Positions 41,080 to 52,000 of a stretch of DNA of 55,986 bases are shown here, piece after piece. Numbering within the stretch: position 1 is the stretch's first letter; each line of letters opens with the position of its first letter. The notes beneath the pieces were generated by a model. It was given only the letters and a program-made list of their open reading frames with translations, made no database searches and was not told the origin of the DNA. Source of the DNA: Cyanobacteria bacterium REEB67 (lineage in GTDB: Bacteria > Cyanobacteriota > Vampirovibrionia > Obscuribacterales > Obscuribacteraceae); the NCBI GenBank assembly GCA_018971775.1, contig JAGXAB010000041.1, positions 1-55,986 of the forward strand. The letters run 5' to 3'. The position numbers were made by a program, and so were the translations under genes.

Positions 41080-42300
41080 TTGGTAACCTATTGTTCTAAA
41101 TGTGTCTATCCAAGCAGCTCAGCAGTACCCTTGCAATTTGACCAGCAGGGCATGTGCACTGGCTGCCGTGTAGGTAGCCAGAAAAAAGAGATTAATTGGG
41201 ACGAGAGACTAGAATTGCTGCGCGAGCTGACCGACCAGTATAGAAACAAAGACGGTAGTAATTACGACTGTATAATTCCAGTGTCCGGTGGCAAAGATAG
41301 TTGGTATCAAACTTATTTTGTCAAGGAAGTGCTCGGACTCAATCCGCTGCTTGTCACCTATAACAGCAATAATTACATGCAGGTCGGTCTGCGCAATTTG
41401 AAGATGATGAGACAGAGATTCGGAGTCGATCACATTTTCTTCAGTCCGAGCGAAGTCCTTTTAAAAAAAATCAACCGTCTCTGTTTGAAAAAAATGGGTG
41501 ATATGAACTGGCAGGGACACTGCGGCATATTCACTTACCCTGTGCGAGTCGCCGTTCAAAACAACATACCTCTGATAATTTGGGGAGAGCACGGCTATCT
41601 GGATTTAGGAGGGATGTTCTCGCTCAACGACATGATTGAGATGACCGCAAAATTTAGACTCGAGCATGCTCAGCGCGGCTACGACTGGTTTGACATGGTC
41701 GATGAAGAAGAGCAAATAGAGGCAAAAGACCTAATTTGGGCGCGCTATCCCAGTGACGAGGACCTTCGGCGAGTGGGGGTGAGAGGGATCTACCTGGGCA
41801 ACTTCGTCAACTGGGACGCCAATAAACAGACCGAATTGATGAAATCCTACGGCTTTGAAGTAAGCCAGACACCATTTGAACGGACCTATCGCCGCGTCTC
41901 CAATCTGGACGATATGCACGAAAATGGCATCCACGACTATTTGAAATTTATCAAATTTGGCTACGGCCGATGCTCGGACCACGTCTGCAAAGATATTCGC
42001 CTGGGCACACTGAGCAGAGAGGCGGGCGTGGCACTGGTAAGAGAGATGGATCACATCAAACCTGGTGATTTGATACGCTGGCTAGCTTATGTCGGCATGA
42101 CCGAAAATGAATTTGATACCATTTGTGATACCTTTCGTTCGCCGCGGGTCTGGAGTAAAGATGAAGGCGGCCAGTGGCAGAAAGAGAATATCTGGGGTGG
42201 AGCTTCCAGCTATCCAGTCGAAAAAATCACCCGCAATCCTGATGCCGTGCCGGACATAGAAGATAGCGCTCCCCAGTTTAGACAATCCCTGTATGTTTAA
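41080..42300 (+). CDS. N-acetyl sugar amidotransferase (WbpG/PseA-like)
   Basis: A 406-residue ATP-PPase that activates an N-acetyl group on a sugar and replaces its oxygen by ammonia to form an acetamidino sugar. It has a zinc-type N-terminus YCSKCVYPSSS with GMCTGCR, and the PP-loop PVSGGKDSWYQTYF, with LLVTYNSNNYMQVG and IIWGEHGYLD following the WbpG/PseA family. A Cys cluster (GRCSDHVCKDI) lies near residue 305. The frame opens at TTG 41062, but TTG 41080 has GAGGAG (41064-41069) ten bases upstream and begins the conserved VTYCSKC. With hisH2 and hisF2 it is a complete module for making an acetamidino-sugar in a surface glycan. Confidence 0.9.
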   Translation: MVTYCSKCVYPSSSAVPLQFDQQGMCTGCRVGSQKKEINWDERLELLRELTDQYRNKDGSNYDCIIPVSGGKDSWYQTYFVKEVLGLNPLLVTYNSNNYMQVGLRNLKMMRQRFGVDHIFFSPSEVLLKKINRLCLKKMGDMNWQGHCGIFTYPVRVAVQNNIPLIIWGEHGYLDLGGMFSLNDMIEMTAKFRLEHAQRGYDWFDMVDEEEQIEAKDLIWARYPSDEDLRRVGVRGIYLGNFVNWDANKQTELMKSYGFEVSQTPFERTYRRVSNLDDMHENGIHDYLKFIKFGYGRCSDHVCKDIRLGTLSREAGVALVREMDHIKPGDLIRWLAYVGMTENEFDTICDTFRSPRVWSKDEGGQWQKENIWGGASSYPVEKITRNPDAVPDIEDSAPQFRQSLYV

Positions 42301-42349
42301 GCAATCGGAAAACGAATACAACTAAGCCATGCTCACGAGAGGTTCTGCA

Positions 42350-43192
42350 TTGGTCGACAATAACGACAATAAAAAGATTCGCGAGAAATTTGCCGCGCAA
42401 GGCTTCGCCGTAATACCCGAGGTTTTGACCCGTGCCGAAGTTGACGGCCTGAGAACCTTTTTGAGACCGCTTTTCGATCTGCCCGAAGAAGCTCGCTATC
42501 CAGGCGACAGCAATAAATACCTTTTCGACATCTACAACCGATACCGCGAGCTTCACTGGTTACTTTTCCACGAGCGTACCAGTGAAATTTTACGCAGTAT
42601 CCTCGGCAACGATTACGTACTAATACGCGAAGCCGCAGCCCATCTGGAAAATTTTAGCGGCTGGCACAAGGACACAACGGCCCAGGAAAGAGCCGGCTTC
42701 GATTTTCAATGGAGTCCTGATTATCTAATGCTCGAAGCGGCCTTTTATCTTCAGGAAAACGACCCAATTTTTGGCGGCGGACTCGATGTAGAACCGGGCT
42801 CACATCTTCTACCCGATCCCTTTGCCGACGCCAAAACAGCGCCCACTTTCCTCGACAAACTGCTTCGAAAACCACAGCGCAAGGCTGATCCAGGATACGG
42901 GCTGGAAGAATCCAGTGCCATCAAAAACATACACTCCATCGAGAGCAAACCAGGCGACCTGGTGATATTTGACTTTAGAATAAATCATCGAGCCACGCCG
43001 CGCAAAGATAAATCGAGTCAGCCCAAGATCGAAAAAATGGCTATTTTCACAGCCTTCAGTCGCAACAATAGCCATGCCGACAAATATCACGACTTTATCT
43101 CGCACCGCGAATCTTATCGCTATTTGCAAAATCATCAGTACAACGATGATCTGAAAAAATTGAGCCAGGAAAAGCAGGTGATTTTAAAATGA
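42350..43192 (+). CDS. Phytanoyl-CoA dioxygenase family protein
   Basis: A 280-residue Fe(II)/2-oxoglutarate oxygenase of the PhyH family. Metal ligands are visible as WHKDTT (HxD) and NHRATP, with the 2-oxoglutarate-binding region at IFGGGLDVEPGSHLLPD. Members hydroxylate lipids, amino acids or glycan parts. The frame opens at ATG 42329, but TTG 42350 has AGAGG seven bases upstream and begins M-V-D-N-N, so it is preferred; the difference is seven residues. It follows the amidotransferase by ~50 bases and overlaps the methyltransferase gene by four (ATGA). It is likely a tailoring enzyme for the same glycan (inference). Confidence 0.82.
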   Translation: MVDNNDNKKIREKFAAQGFAVIPEVLTRAEVDGLRTFLRPLFDLPEEARYPGDSNKYLFDIYNRYRELHWLLFHERTSEILRSILGNDYVLIREAAAHLENFSGWHKDTTAQERAGFDFQWSPDYLMLEAAFYLQENDPIFGGGLDVEPGSHLLPDPFADAKTAPTFLDKLLRKPQRKADPGYGLEESSAIKNIHSIESKPGDLVIFDFRINHRATPRKDKSSQPKIEKMAIFTAFSRNNSHADKYHDFISHRESYRYLQNHQYNDDLKKLSQEKQVILK

Positions 43193-44211
43193 TGGCCGAG
43201 AGCTTAAGCGAAAACGAAATCAGGCCCCAACATCTCAAAAAGGGCCAGGAAGAAAGATACGCCCGAGACGTAGCGCGTTTGATGCTCAACAAGCCAAATT
43301 TTGTTGAAGTAAACTGTCCGGCCTGCGACCGGAGTGAAACTGAACAAGCGTTCCAAAAATTGGGTCTGGAATTTGTCAAATGCCTGGGCTGCCTGACGAT
43401 TTACGCAAGCCCCAGACCGACATTTGAACATATGTGCGATTACTATGCCAATTCCGAAAACTATGCCTACTGGAATCAATACATTTTTCCAGCATCTGAA
43501 GCCATGCGTACGGAGAAGATATTCAAGCCCAGAGTCGACTTGGTAATCGACCTCTGCCGACGCTTTAATATCAATCCCGGCTTGCTGGTAGAAATTGGTG
43601 CCGGATTTGGAACTTTCTGTCGTGAAATGGCCAGTCGAAATTATTTCCAACGTCTCGTAGCCCTTGAACCAACGCCTGATCTAGCCGCCACCTGTCGAGA
43701 AGAAGGCATCGAGACCTTCGAATCTACTATTGAGCAGGTAGACAGTGCAGACCTTTTAGGAAGCTCGAATAAAATAGATGTAATCGCCAGCTTCGAAGTG
43801 ATCGAACATCTTTTTGCACCGACGGATTTTATCGCTCGCTGCGCTCAGTTATTGCCTTCAGGGGGATTACTTATCCTGACCTGTCCAAACAGCGCCGGCT
43901 TCGATATCGAAACACTGGGTGCCCTTTCCAGCGCGGTGGACACTGAGCACGTCAATCTTTTCAATCCACAGTCTCTGAGTTTACTCTGTGAATCTCACGG
44001 TTTTACTGTTGTAGAGCAGCAGACGCCCGGCCGACTCGATGCAGAATTAGTACGAGACCAGGTACTGAGCGGCACCTTTTCCATTGAGAATCAACCATTT
44101 CTGGAAAAGGTCCTGATTAACGAATGGGAAACCCTGGGCAAGCCATTCCAGGATTTTTTGACAGCCAACAAATTGTCATCAAACATGCTCATCGCCGCAA
44201 TCAAAAACTGA
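43189..44211 (+). CDS. SAM-dependent methyltransferase with N-terminal zinc ribbon
   Basis: A 340-residue class I methyltransferase. Residues ~42-70 have CPACD and CLGC (two Cys pairs, likely zinc), a layout shared with sugar C-methyltransferase-like proteins of polysaccharide loci. The SAM domain begins with LLVEIGAGFGTFCREM (motif I), LVALEPTPDLAATC (acidic loop), IASFEVIEHLFAPTDFI and LPSGGLLILTCPN. The acceptor is not visible. The ATG overlaps the PhyH stop by four bases, so it is the last gene of the plus-strand operon. It is convergent with the second PhyH gene 10 bases away. Confidence 0.88.
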   Translation: MMAESLSENEIRPQHLKKGQEERYARDVARLMLNKPNFVEVNCPACDRSETEQAFQKLGLEFVKCLGCLTIYASPRPTFEHMCDYYANSENYAYWNQYIFPASEAMRTEKIFKPRVDLVIDLCRRFNINPGLLVEIGAGFGTFCREMASRNYFQRLVALEPTPDLAATCREEGIETFESTIEQVDSADLLGSSNKIDVIASFEVIEHLFAPTDFIARCAQLLPSGGLLILTCPNSAGFDIETLGALSSAVDTEHVNLFNPQSLSLLCESHGFTVVEQQTPGRLDAELVRDQVLSGTFSIENQPFLEKVLINEWETLGKPFQDFLTANKLSSNMLIAAIKN

Positions 44212-44221
44212 CACCAGGGAC

Positions 44222-45223
44222 TTATCGCCCTTTCAGTTTTTTGCTTTTGGTGTCACGCATCACTGATGCCACCCGCTTTTCACCTTCACCATCGTAATAG
44301 AATGGCCCACCGTCATCATTGACGATCAGTCGCTCGTCAAGGTCTTGCAAGTCGACGGCGAGTTGCCTCAATATCGGCGACAAACCAGCCTGGGCCTGAT
44401 AGCGTAACAACTGAGCACCGATTAGTGAAAGGCGCTGGGCAAAAGTCGGCAACTTATGGGGATCGAGCAGTGGTGTCTCGAGCGCATCGTTGTCGCCCCT
44501 CTGGAAGCTAGCCGCCATACTGATGCGCGAATATGTGCCGCGTTTAGTGCTGCGACCTCCCCAGTGATAAACACCCTCATTCCAACCGAGAATGTCGCCG
44601 GCTTTTGTAGGCAGGGCTCGTATATCCTGATAGTTGGTCACGACGCAATTAGTGAGGTTGTTGGGAAAGTTTGGGTCATACTGTATCGGTAAGAGATAAA
44701 TGCAACCGGTATCGGGTGTAGCGTCGGTCAAAGAAATCCAAACATTCATCGCCACGGTGTGACCGTCAGGGCGCAATAATTTGCGCCGGGACCGATCGCG
44801 GTGAGGCAGGAAGCCGGCACCAGTGCCTCCAGGGGCGACACAAAAAGTGTATACGGTCGGCATCAATTTGTAGTTAGCTCCCAAGATTTTTGTCAAAACC
44901 TCAGAGAGCTCCTGCAGTTTGATCCAGTATTCATCATAGACATAAGAAAAAGTGACGGGCCAGTGATCATCGCGCAGAGTTTCGATGGCACTGACCAGGG
45001 GCTTTAGCGGTAGAGGCGGCAAAACACTTTCAATCTTGAAATAACCCTCCTCGCGGATATCGGCGATAGTCTGGCGCCCCTGCTCGGCGCTCAAAGCAAA
45101 AGGGACAACGGGAGATCTGGGCTTGCCGCCGTCTTCGGTGATCGTCAGATGCGGATTTAGATGCAGCCAGAATTTTGGATCGGTAGCCAATTCAAAAAAA
45201 GTCTTGCCCTGAATGTCGTACAT
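44222..45223 (-). CDS. Second phytanoyl-CoA dioxygenase-like protein
   Basis: A 333-residue Fe(II)/2-oxoglutarate oxygenase-like protein. FLPHRDRSRRKL carries HxD, AMNVWISLTDATPDTGCIYLL is the following strand pair, and GVYHWGGRSTK holds the distal His and probable Arg. It differs clearly from the PhyH at 42350-43192 and is not a close paralogue. A C-terminal ~60 residues (YDGEGEKRVASVMRDTK) is basic and probably disordered. ATG 45223 has a weak ribosome site. It is convergent with the methyltransferase gene, and faces the adhesin region upstream. Confidence 0.78.
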   Translation of the reverse strand: MYDIQGKTFFELATDPKFWLHLNPHLTITEDGGKPRSPVVPFALSAEQGRQTIADIREEGYFKIESVLPPLPLKPLVSAIETLRDDHWPVTFSYVYDEYWIKLQELSEVLTKILGANYKLMPTVYTFCVAPGGTGAGFLPHRDRSRRKLLRPDGHTVAMNVWISLTDATPDTGCIYLLPIQYDPNFPNNLTNCVVTNYQDIRALPTKAGDILGWNEGVYHWGGRSTKRGTYSRISMAASFQRGDNDALETPLLDPHKLPTFAQRLSLIGAQLLRYQAQAGLSPILRQLAVDLQDLDERLIVNDDGGPFYYDGEGEKRVASVMRDTKSKKLKGR

Positions 45224-45270
45224 TTTCGCTTACCGCATTGCCTTCAATAACTACCAACACACCGATTAAT

Positions 45271-45465
45271 ATGCCGACTAATATGACTTTCAATTCCCAT
45301 TATTCTACCCCGCCATCGATCTCGGCAATAATCAGCAGCGAGTCCGTTACCGCCAAATTGACCAGGCATGAAATCATCCTGCTCAAATTTTTGCTACATG
45401 CAGCAGAAAAAGTCCAAGATGAAAAGGGCAAACAAAAACCGGATTTACGCAAGGCTGCAGCTTGA
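45271..45465 (+). CDS. Possible small helical protein
   Basis: A 64-codon frame (open from TTG 45238) between the PhyH gene and the adhesin. Its first half is Ser/Thr/Asn-rich, and its second half reads LTRHEIILLKFLLHAAEKVQ, an amphipathic helix, followed by a basic tail. There is no clear ribosome binding site and I do not recognise the family. It may be chance. Confidence 0.3.
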   Translation: MPTNMTFNSHYSTPPSISAIISSESVTAKLTRHEIILLKFLLHAAEKVQDEKGKQKPDLRKAAA

Positions 45466-46040
45466 TTTTCGAGATATCACCGGCGGTGCGACCTCGATCA
45501 GTGACCGCCAAGCGAGAAGTTAATTCTTTCCGTTTGTCGAAAATTGGGAATTCAGGAGCATAAATCGCTAACCAGATAGTCAAGATGAATGATCGCGGCT
45601 GTCAACAAATGACTCTGCGATCACGCTTCTTAACGCTTTCCAAATCCTGTTGCACACCTTTCAAAAACGCAACAATTGCCGAAACGCAGTCTTTGTCGAC
45701 AAAGTACTACTTTTCAATCGCCTCACTATGCAAAACGATTACTTGCGATATGCAGTCGGCATCAGCGCTGGTATCAAAAGGGCATACATGAAATATGGAC
45801 GGAAAGGTGTACGCAATTGCGTTTAGTTTCGCTCCAGAAGCCAATATCACTTCAAACATTAATGCATTTTAAGGTTCAAGAAATGCTCACCCTGGCGGCT
45901 CTAAGCAAAATTGTTCCCGAAAACGGTTTCATTGGCCCCCGTTAAATTAATAAACCAGATATTATTGAACAATCGTCCGAAACCTTCCGTGAAAGTTTCC
46001 GCGCTACCGCCTGGCAACTCCGACCTTACTATCGATTCGA
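45466..46040. other. Leader region upstream of the giant adhesin
   Basis: About 575 bases with lower GC content than the flanks. Plus-strand frames at 45585-45791 and 45676-45945 overlap each other in different frames and lack features of real genes. The region probably carries the adhesin promoter and a long 5' leader, but I see no consensus promoter or terminator strong enough to call. Confidence 0.55.
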
Positions 46041-49000
46041 ATGGTGAATAAAAACATGGCCAATATGCTTGAGACCAGTGGGACTTCGTACAGCCCTGCA
46101 CAGCGTGCCGTCAGCCTGTCCATCGGGGTGGCCTTCGGCTTACCTCTGACTTCAGTGGCTGCCATGGCCAACGGGTCTGCGATGCCGATGCCGACAACGA
46201 ATCACTGGGTCGGACATAGTGCGCCGGCGGGCACCGGTCAGGTGAGCACGGCTAACACCACAGCTCTTCACTCCAATCTGGCGACGAGCACGACACTGGT
46301 GCACACCACAGTTGCCCCGTCACTGAATCACAACCACCTGACCGGACTCACCCAGAGTCTACTGAGCAACGGCGTACTCAACCTGTCTTCGGCGAAGCTG
46401 AGCTTCCTGGCCGGTAATCTGGCAAACTTCCAGAGCCTGACCATCGATGTCGGCGGACACGCTAAATCAATCGACCTCAACACCAAACTTACGGCCGCTG
46501 AAGTTGTCGCCGCCGAGCAAGTACTCTCCGGTGCCGGCCAGACGATCAAAATCGCTGCCAGTGGTGCTGCCGACGGTGGTAAGGTGCTGCTCAACAACAA
46601 CTTATTGACTGCCATCAACAATTCTATTGGCGCTCCGCTCAATTCGCTGACCGTGGCCAGAGGCGTCCAGGTTGTAGACAATCTCAGCTCTTTGACCCTT
46701 TCCGGTAGTCTGACCAACTACGGCTCGATCCTCACCGCCTCAGGCACGAGTGGCGCCGCCGATACGATCTCGGCTGGTACGGTGCTCAACTCCCGCAGTG
46801 CCTCGATTGGCAGTTACGGCGGCGGCAGCAGTTTGTTCGGAGCCGACCTCAATCTCACTGCATCCTCGTCGATTACAAATAATGGAAGCATTTCGAGCGC
46901 AGGCGTCCTCAATATTTCGGCACCAGCACTCTATAACGTCTCAGCTGCTGGCGCTAATGCATCGATACTGGCCGGCGGCAACGTCAATATCAATACTGCC
47001 GCTTTGACCAACTCCGGCACGATTGCTTCGACAAACGCTAATGTCAACGTCGCAAGCACTGGAGCTCTCAGCGTCAATGGTGCCGGCGGCACCATGCAAG
47101 CACTAAATGGCAATGTCAATTTCACGGCGAACAATGCCGATATAAATGTATTGAATGGCAATGTTTACTCGCAGCAAGTCAATTTGCTGGCCGGCTCGGG
47201 CAATATCAATGCCGCCATGGACAATGTCACCGGTGTAGTCAATGCCACCGGTAACGATGTGCACATCGCCGGCAATACCGCCACTCTCAATCTCGGCACG
47301 ATCGTTGCCGCAGGCGATCCTCTCCTGGTAAACTCCGGCGGTGATGTAAACGTCGGCAGCCTGACTGCAGCAGGTGGTCAACCTTATACAATCGTAGCAA
47401 GCGGAAATATTTTTAGCGGCGCAGGCAGCAAGGCGATCGATACTTCCGGTGCTGTGGGCGGACAGGTCAACTTGATTGCTGGTGCCACTGTTACTGGTGG
47501 CGGCGGCTCTAATGCGGTTGTCACAAAGGCAAGCACTACCGGCGGCCTCATCGATTTAACCGGCACAAATATTGATGGTTCTGGTTCTACTGTAGCAACG
47601 GCTATAAACAGTAGCGCTACAGGCGCAGGAAGCGCTGGCGGGAACGTTCAACTCATTGCCTATGCCGGCAAAAATGTCGGATCCGGTTCCGTTTTTACTT
47701 CGACGATCGATTCTTCATCAGCGACTGGTGCCGCCGGCAACGTCACCATCATCGCCGGAGCAAAAACCGGCAACGCCATCACAACCGGGGCGATAACCTC
47801 CACCAGCGGCATTTCGACAGGCGGTCTTGTCACAGCTGACACATCAACACCTCTGATCACCGTCACGACCAAAGGTACGACCGGTGTCGTTTTCGACCCG
47901 ACAGGCGCCCAGATTACAAACGTCTTTGCCGCTACAAAAACTCCTAATGCTGCCAGCCTAGTCCTCGGCAACGTCAATGCCGCAGGCGGTCTCAATATCA
48001 GTACAGGTGCAAGCGCTACCGTTGCTAACACGACATCGGCTCTAAACCTGGGCACAATTGCAGTCGGCAAGACCGGCACTCTGACAGCCAGCGACACCGC
48101 CGGCGATATCACAGTCAACGGTGTACTCACCGGTGGCACATCTACGCTCACCACAACAGGCATCCATGCCATCAATACGTCCGGCAGCGGTTCGATTAAC
48201 ACGGCCACTCTCAATCTTAACTCAGGTACCTTTACAGACGGCGTCCATACCAATGTCAGCAACCTCGTTGTCAATTCCAGCGGTAACGTTTTTGATACGC
48301 AGGCCGCTCTCACCCTGGCCGTAAGTGGCACCGTAGGCGGTGGCGCAACACTGAACGTCACCTCGGGCGGACAGATCAACGTCGGCAATGTCTCTGTCAA
48401 GGACGGCTCGCTGGGGCTGGTCACGACCTCGACGGACAAGGGAGGAGTAGCTTTCCTTGCCCCTGTGCAGACAGGCACCTCCGGCGCGGTGACTGTAGAC
48501 AACACCGGCAAGGGCGTGATCAGCGAAGCCAAAGGCGTGATAGTCGCGGCCGATATCATAATCCTGACCACGACAACCAATGTCGGTACGAAGGCAGCGC
48601 CCTTCTTAACCAACACCGGCACAAATCTCACCGTCAACAATACTGGTGCTAAAGCCACTACCTATATATCCGACTCGAGCTTCGGTAACGTCAACTTCGA
48701 CGGCAATATTGCTTCGCCTACCGCCGGCGGCACCCTCTTCCTCACCTCGAGCGCCAATCAGCTTGTCGTCAATAGTGCCAACTACAACACCATTGCCATT
48801 ACCGAAACATCTACCGCCGCTAGCGCCTCTGGTGTTGTTTTCACCGGCGCTAACAATATTGGCTCCGGAGCCGGCACAGTCACCGTCAACTCCGCTTCCG
48901 GCATGAGCATGATTGCACCCGGCAGTTTCATAAAAGGTACAAGCGTCGCCCTGAGCACTACCGGCCTGGGCGCAAATATCGGTACTTCGGCGGGCAATCC

Positions 49001-52000
49001 TATATACGTCAGCACCGCGAATATCACGGCGAATGCACCGCAGGGCAATGTGTTCCTCTCGGACAACCTGGCTACGACCGTCAATGGTTCAGCTTCTCTA
49101 CTCGGCACTTTCTCCATAAATGACAACGGCAGCGCCGATGCCAAAACCGGCAACAGCCTGACCGTGGGTAAATCGGTCACAGGCGGCAACATTGTTCTTT
49201 CGACAAGCAAACCGGCATCTGGTGCTGCCGGTAACATCCTTGTCACCGGCAGTGTCGGCACGTCAGCAACTAATTCCGTCGCGATCAATTCAATCAAAGG
49301 CCTGACAACCAAAGGCACCATACTTGGTGCCAATGTCAACCTTTCCTCGCTGGGCGGACCCGTTGCCATCGGCGGCAAAGTCGGCGATGCGGCGACGATT
49401 CTCGGCATCGCCAGCGCAGATCCGGCCGGCATCACCGTCACCAGTGTACTGACCGGTCATAACATCACACTGACCGCGACCGGCGGACCGATCACAACCA
49501 AAGCAGCAATCAACGGCACTGGTGCAAATTCGAGCATTACCCTCAACGGTACTTCCACTACCCCGACCGGCAATGCTGTCGTAGTCGGCGCTGCCATCAC
49601 CGGAGCAACTATCAATCTCGGCTATGCCAATTCTAAAACCGGCGAAGGCAATATCGCCATCAACTCGACGGTCGGCAACACCAGCACTACCAGTGTCAAC
49701 ATCAACGCAGCCGGCGGCGGTGGGAACGGATCTATAACAGGTATCGGCCTTATTTCCGGAACTTCTGTCGATCTGACTGCTACCAACAGCATCGGTACAT
49801 CCAAGGCTCCAGTCAATATAGCGGCTGGTGTTTTGAGCGCTAATCAGACCAGCACCGCCACTGGTGACGGCGCCTACATCACCCAAAAAGGCAATATCAG
49901 ACTCGGTAACTCTATCGACAACAATCTCGTCGTCAAGGCGACCGGCACCTTCGACGTTGTCGGTACCGTCGCTGCCCCTAACCTCAATTTGAGCTCGACC
50001 GGTGCTTTCACGATCGACGGCACGGTAGAAAACACCACAGGTTCGAAACCGACAACCGGTACGATGACAATCACTTCCGGCGGCAATTTCACGATCAGCA
50101 AAGGTGCCCTGCTCACCACGACAACCGGCTCTAGCGCGGTAAACGTAAATGTCACCGGCGTGACAACCATTGACGGCACCACCAAGGTCGACACTCTCAA
50201 TTTGAACAGCAAAGGTGGCTTCAACCTCACCACCAATGGCCTCCTCAATGACATCACCGACAACATCGTCACGACCGGCCCTGTCACAATGGCGGGAACG
50301 GTCGGCACAGCAGACAGACCGGACAACTTTGGCTTGAACACGACAGGCGTGGTCACTCTCGCCCCTGGACTGACCTACACAGGCGGAGCCAACGTAGTCG
50401 GCTCGCAAATCATCAATTACATCGATCTCGTCGGCAACGGCAATGTCACCCTGAAGGCAACCGGCTCTGGTAACGCCTTTATCAACTATGGCAATATCAC
50501 CGGCATCGATATCACGATCACGACGACAAACGCAGCCGGTGCGATATTCAACGCTCCGGGCGCGACGATTATAGCCACGCAGAAAGCGCTGCAGGTATCG
50601 GCTCCGACGATCAATCTCAATACCTATAAGGTCGACAATGAAGGCACCATTCAAGCAATCGGTCTGGTCGAGCAATTCCAGGGCGCGTTGAACATCACCA
50701 GCCCCGGTGCCCTGACCATCACCGGACCTACCGGCAGCTTCGGCATGAACTACTTCAGCGCCGTTAATCTAAAAGCCGGCGGCAATATCACCGTCGGTGG
50801 TGTAGTCAACGGCGCCACGGTCAATCCTTTCTCCAACTTCGATGCCGCTCATGAACTGGGCACATTTACTGTCACTACGCCTGGTCTCTTCACCAGTCCG
50901 ATGACCGGTGTCAGCGTCGTCACCAACACGACAGGCTCATTTGGCGGAAACATCGCCATTACCGCCAGCAACGTTGTTTACAACGGTGCCGGCACAGCGC
51001 CGGTATTTGCCATCAGTGCTACCGGTGCCGGTCCGACGATCTCTTCCGGCAAAGCGCCGGTCACCCTCGATATTACTGGCTCGCAGGGCCTGAGCATCGG
51101 CGGAGCAACCGGCCGATACACAGTCAATGTAGAAGGATATGGCAACTCCAGCCTTTCAACGTTTGCCACTCCCGGTGCCTTGTTAATCGATACATCCTCC
51201 GGCTTCAACGTCAATTACACCTCGCTTGCCTTGACAGGCAATTCGCGCGTGCTGATCACAGGCAATCTCGATGAAGGTAGCTCGCCTAGTACATCTATTT
51301 CTATAACGACTCTCGCCTCCAGCCCATTCTTGATTGGTGGCGCCACCACCATGGGTCAAATCCTCACCACGCTTGGTCAGGGCATCAGCGCCGGTGTCGT
51401 CACCATCAATGCACCCGGCTCAGTAACGGTCGGCACAACAACACTCGGCGCCGTCGTCAACGGCACCACCTCAGTCAACTTGAATACAACGGCTCTTACA
51501 GTCAACGGCCATTCCGATATCGCCGGTCTGGCATTGAACGTCACATTGCCCAGCACGGCGACAGCCGGTAATTTGACATATACCAACCTCAATTCATCCC
51601 CGGGCGGACTTCCCGGCTATGTCAGTGCCTCTGCAATCAATCTGACCGACAACGTCGGTACGATAGTACTGAGCTCTGGTAACGCATCGACTACACTTTC
51701 GGTCGGCACAAATCCCAATGGCGTAGCAGTGTCGGGAACGCAAACGGCGGGTGGAAGTTTCAATATCAATGCCCAGGCCATTAAATACAGCGGTGGCCTT
51801 CACTTCAATGCCACCGGAGGTATCGACGGTGGTTCTGTAGTGATCAATCTTTCCGGTGTTCCGGGAGCCACTTCAAATCCGACCACTACGATTGGCAATG
51901 CCGCCGGACAGATCAGCGCTAATGTGGCCGACCAGGATGGCGCGGTAGAGCCAAATGGTGCGGGCACCTTCAGACTTTCGACCTTCGGCAATATCATCGT

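Noticed and set aside
45585..45945. Two overlapping plus-strand frames in the adhesin leader
   Set aside because: They compete in different frames and neither has a ribosome site or protein-like pattern.
47660..48658. 332-codon minus-strand frame inside the adhesin, and similar ones (e.g. 49290-50675, 54563-55171)
   Set aside because: The uninterrupted adhesin frame covers the same DNA, and the antisense proteins are Val/Pro/Ala-rich reflections of its Gly/Thr/Asn codons.
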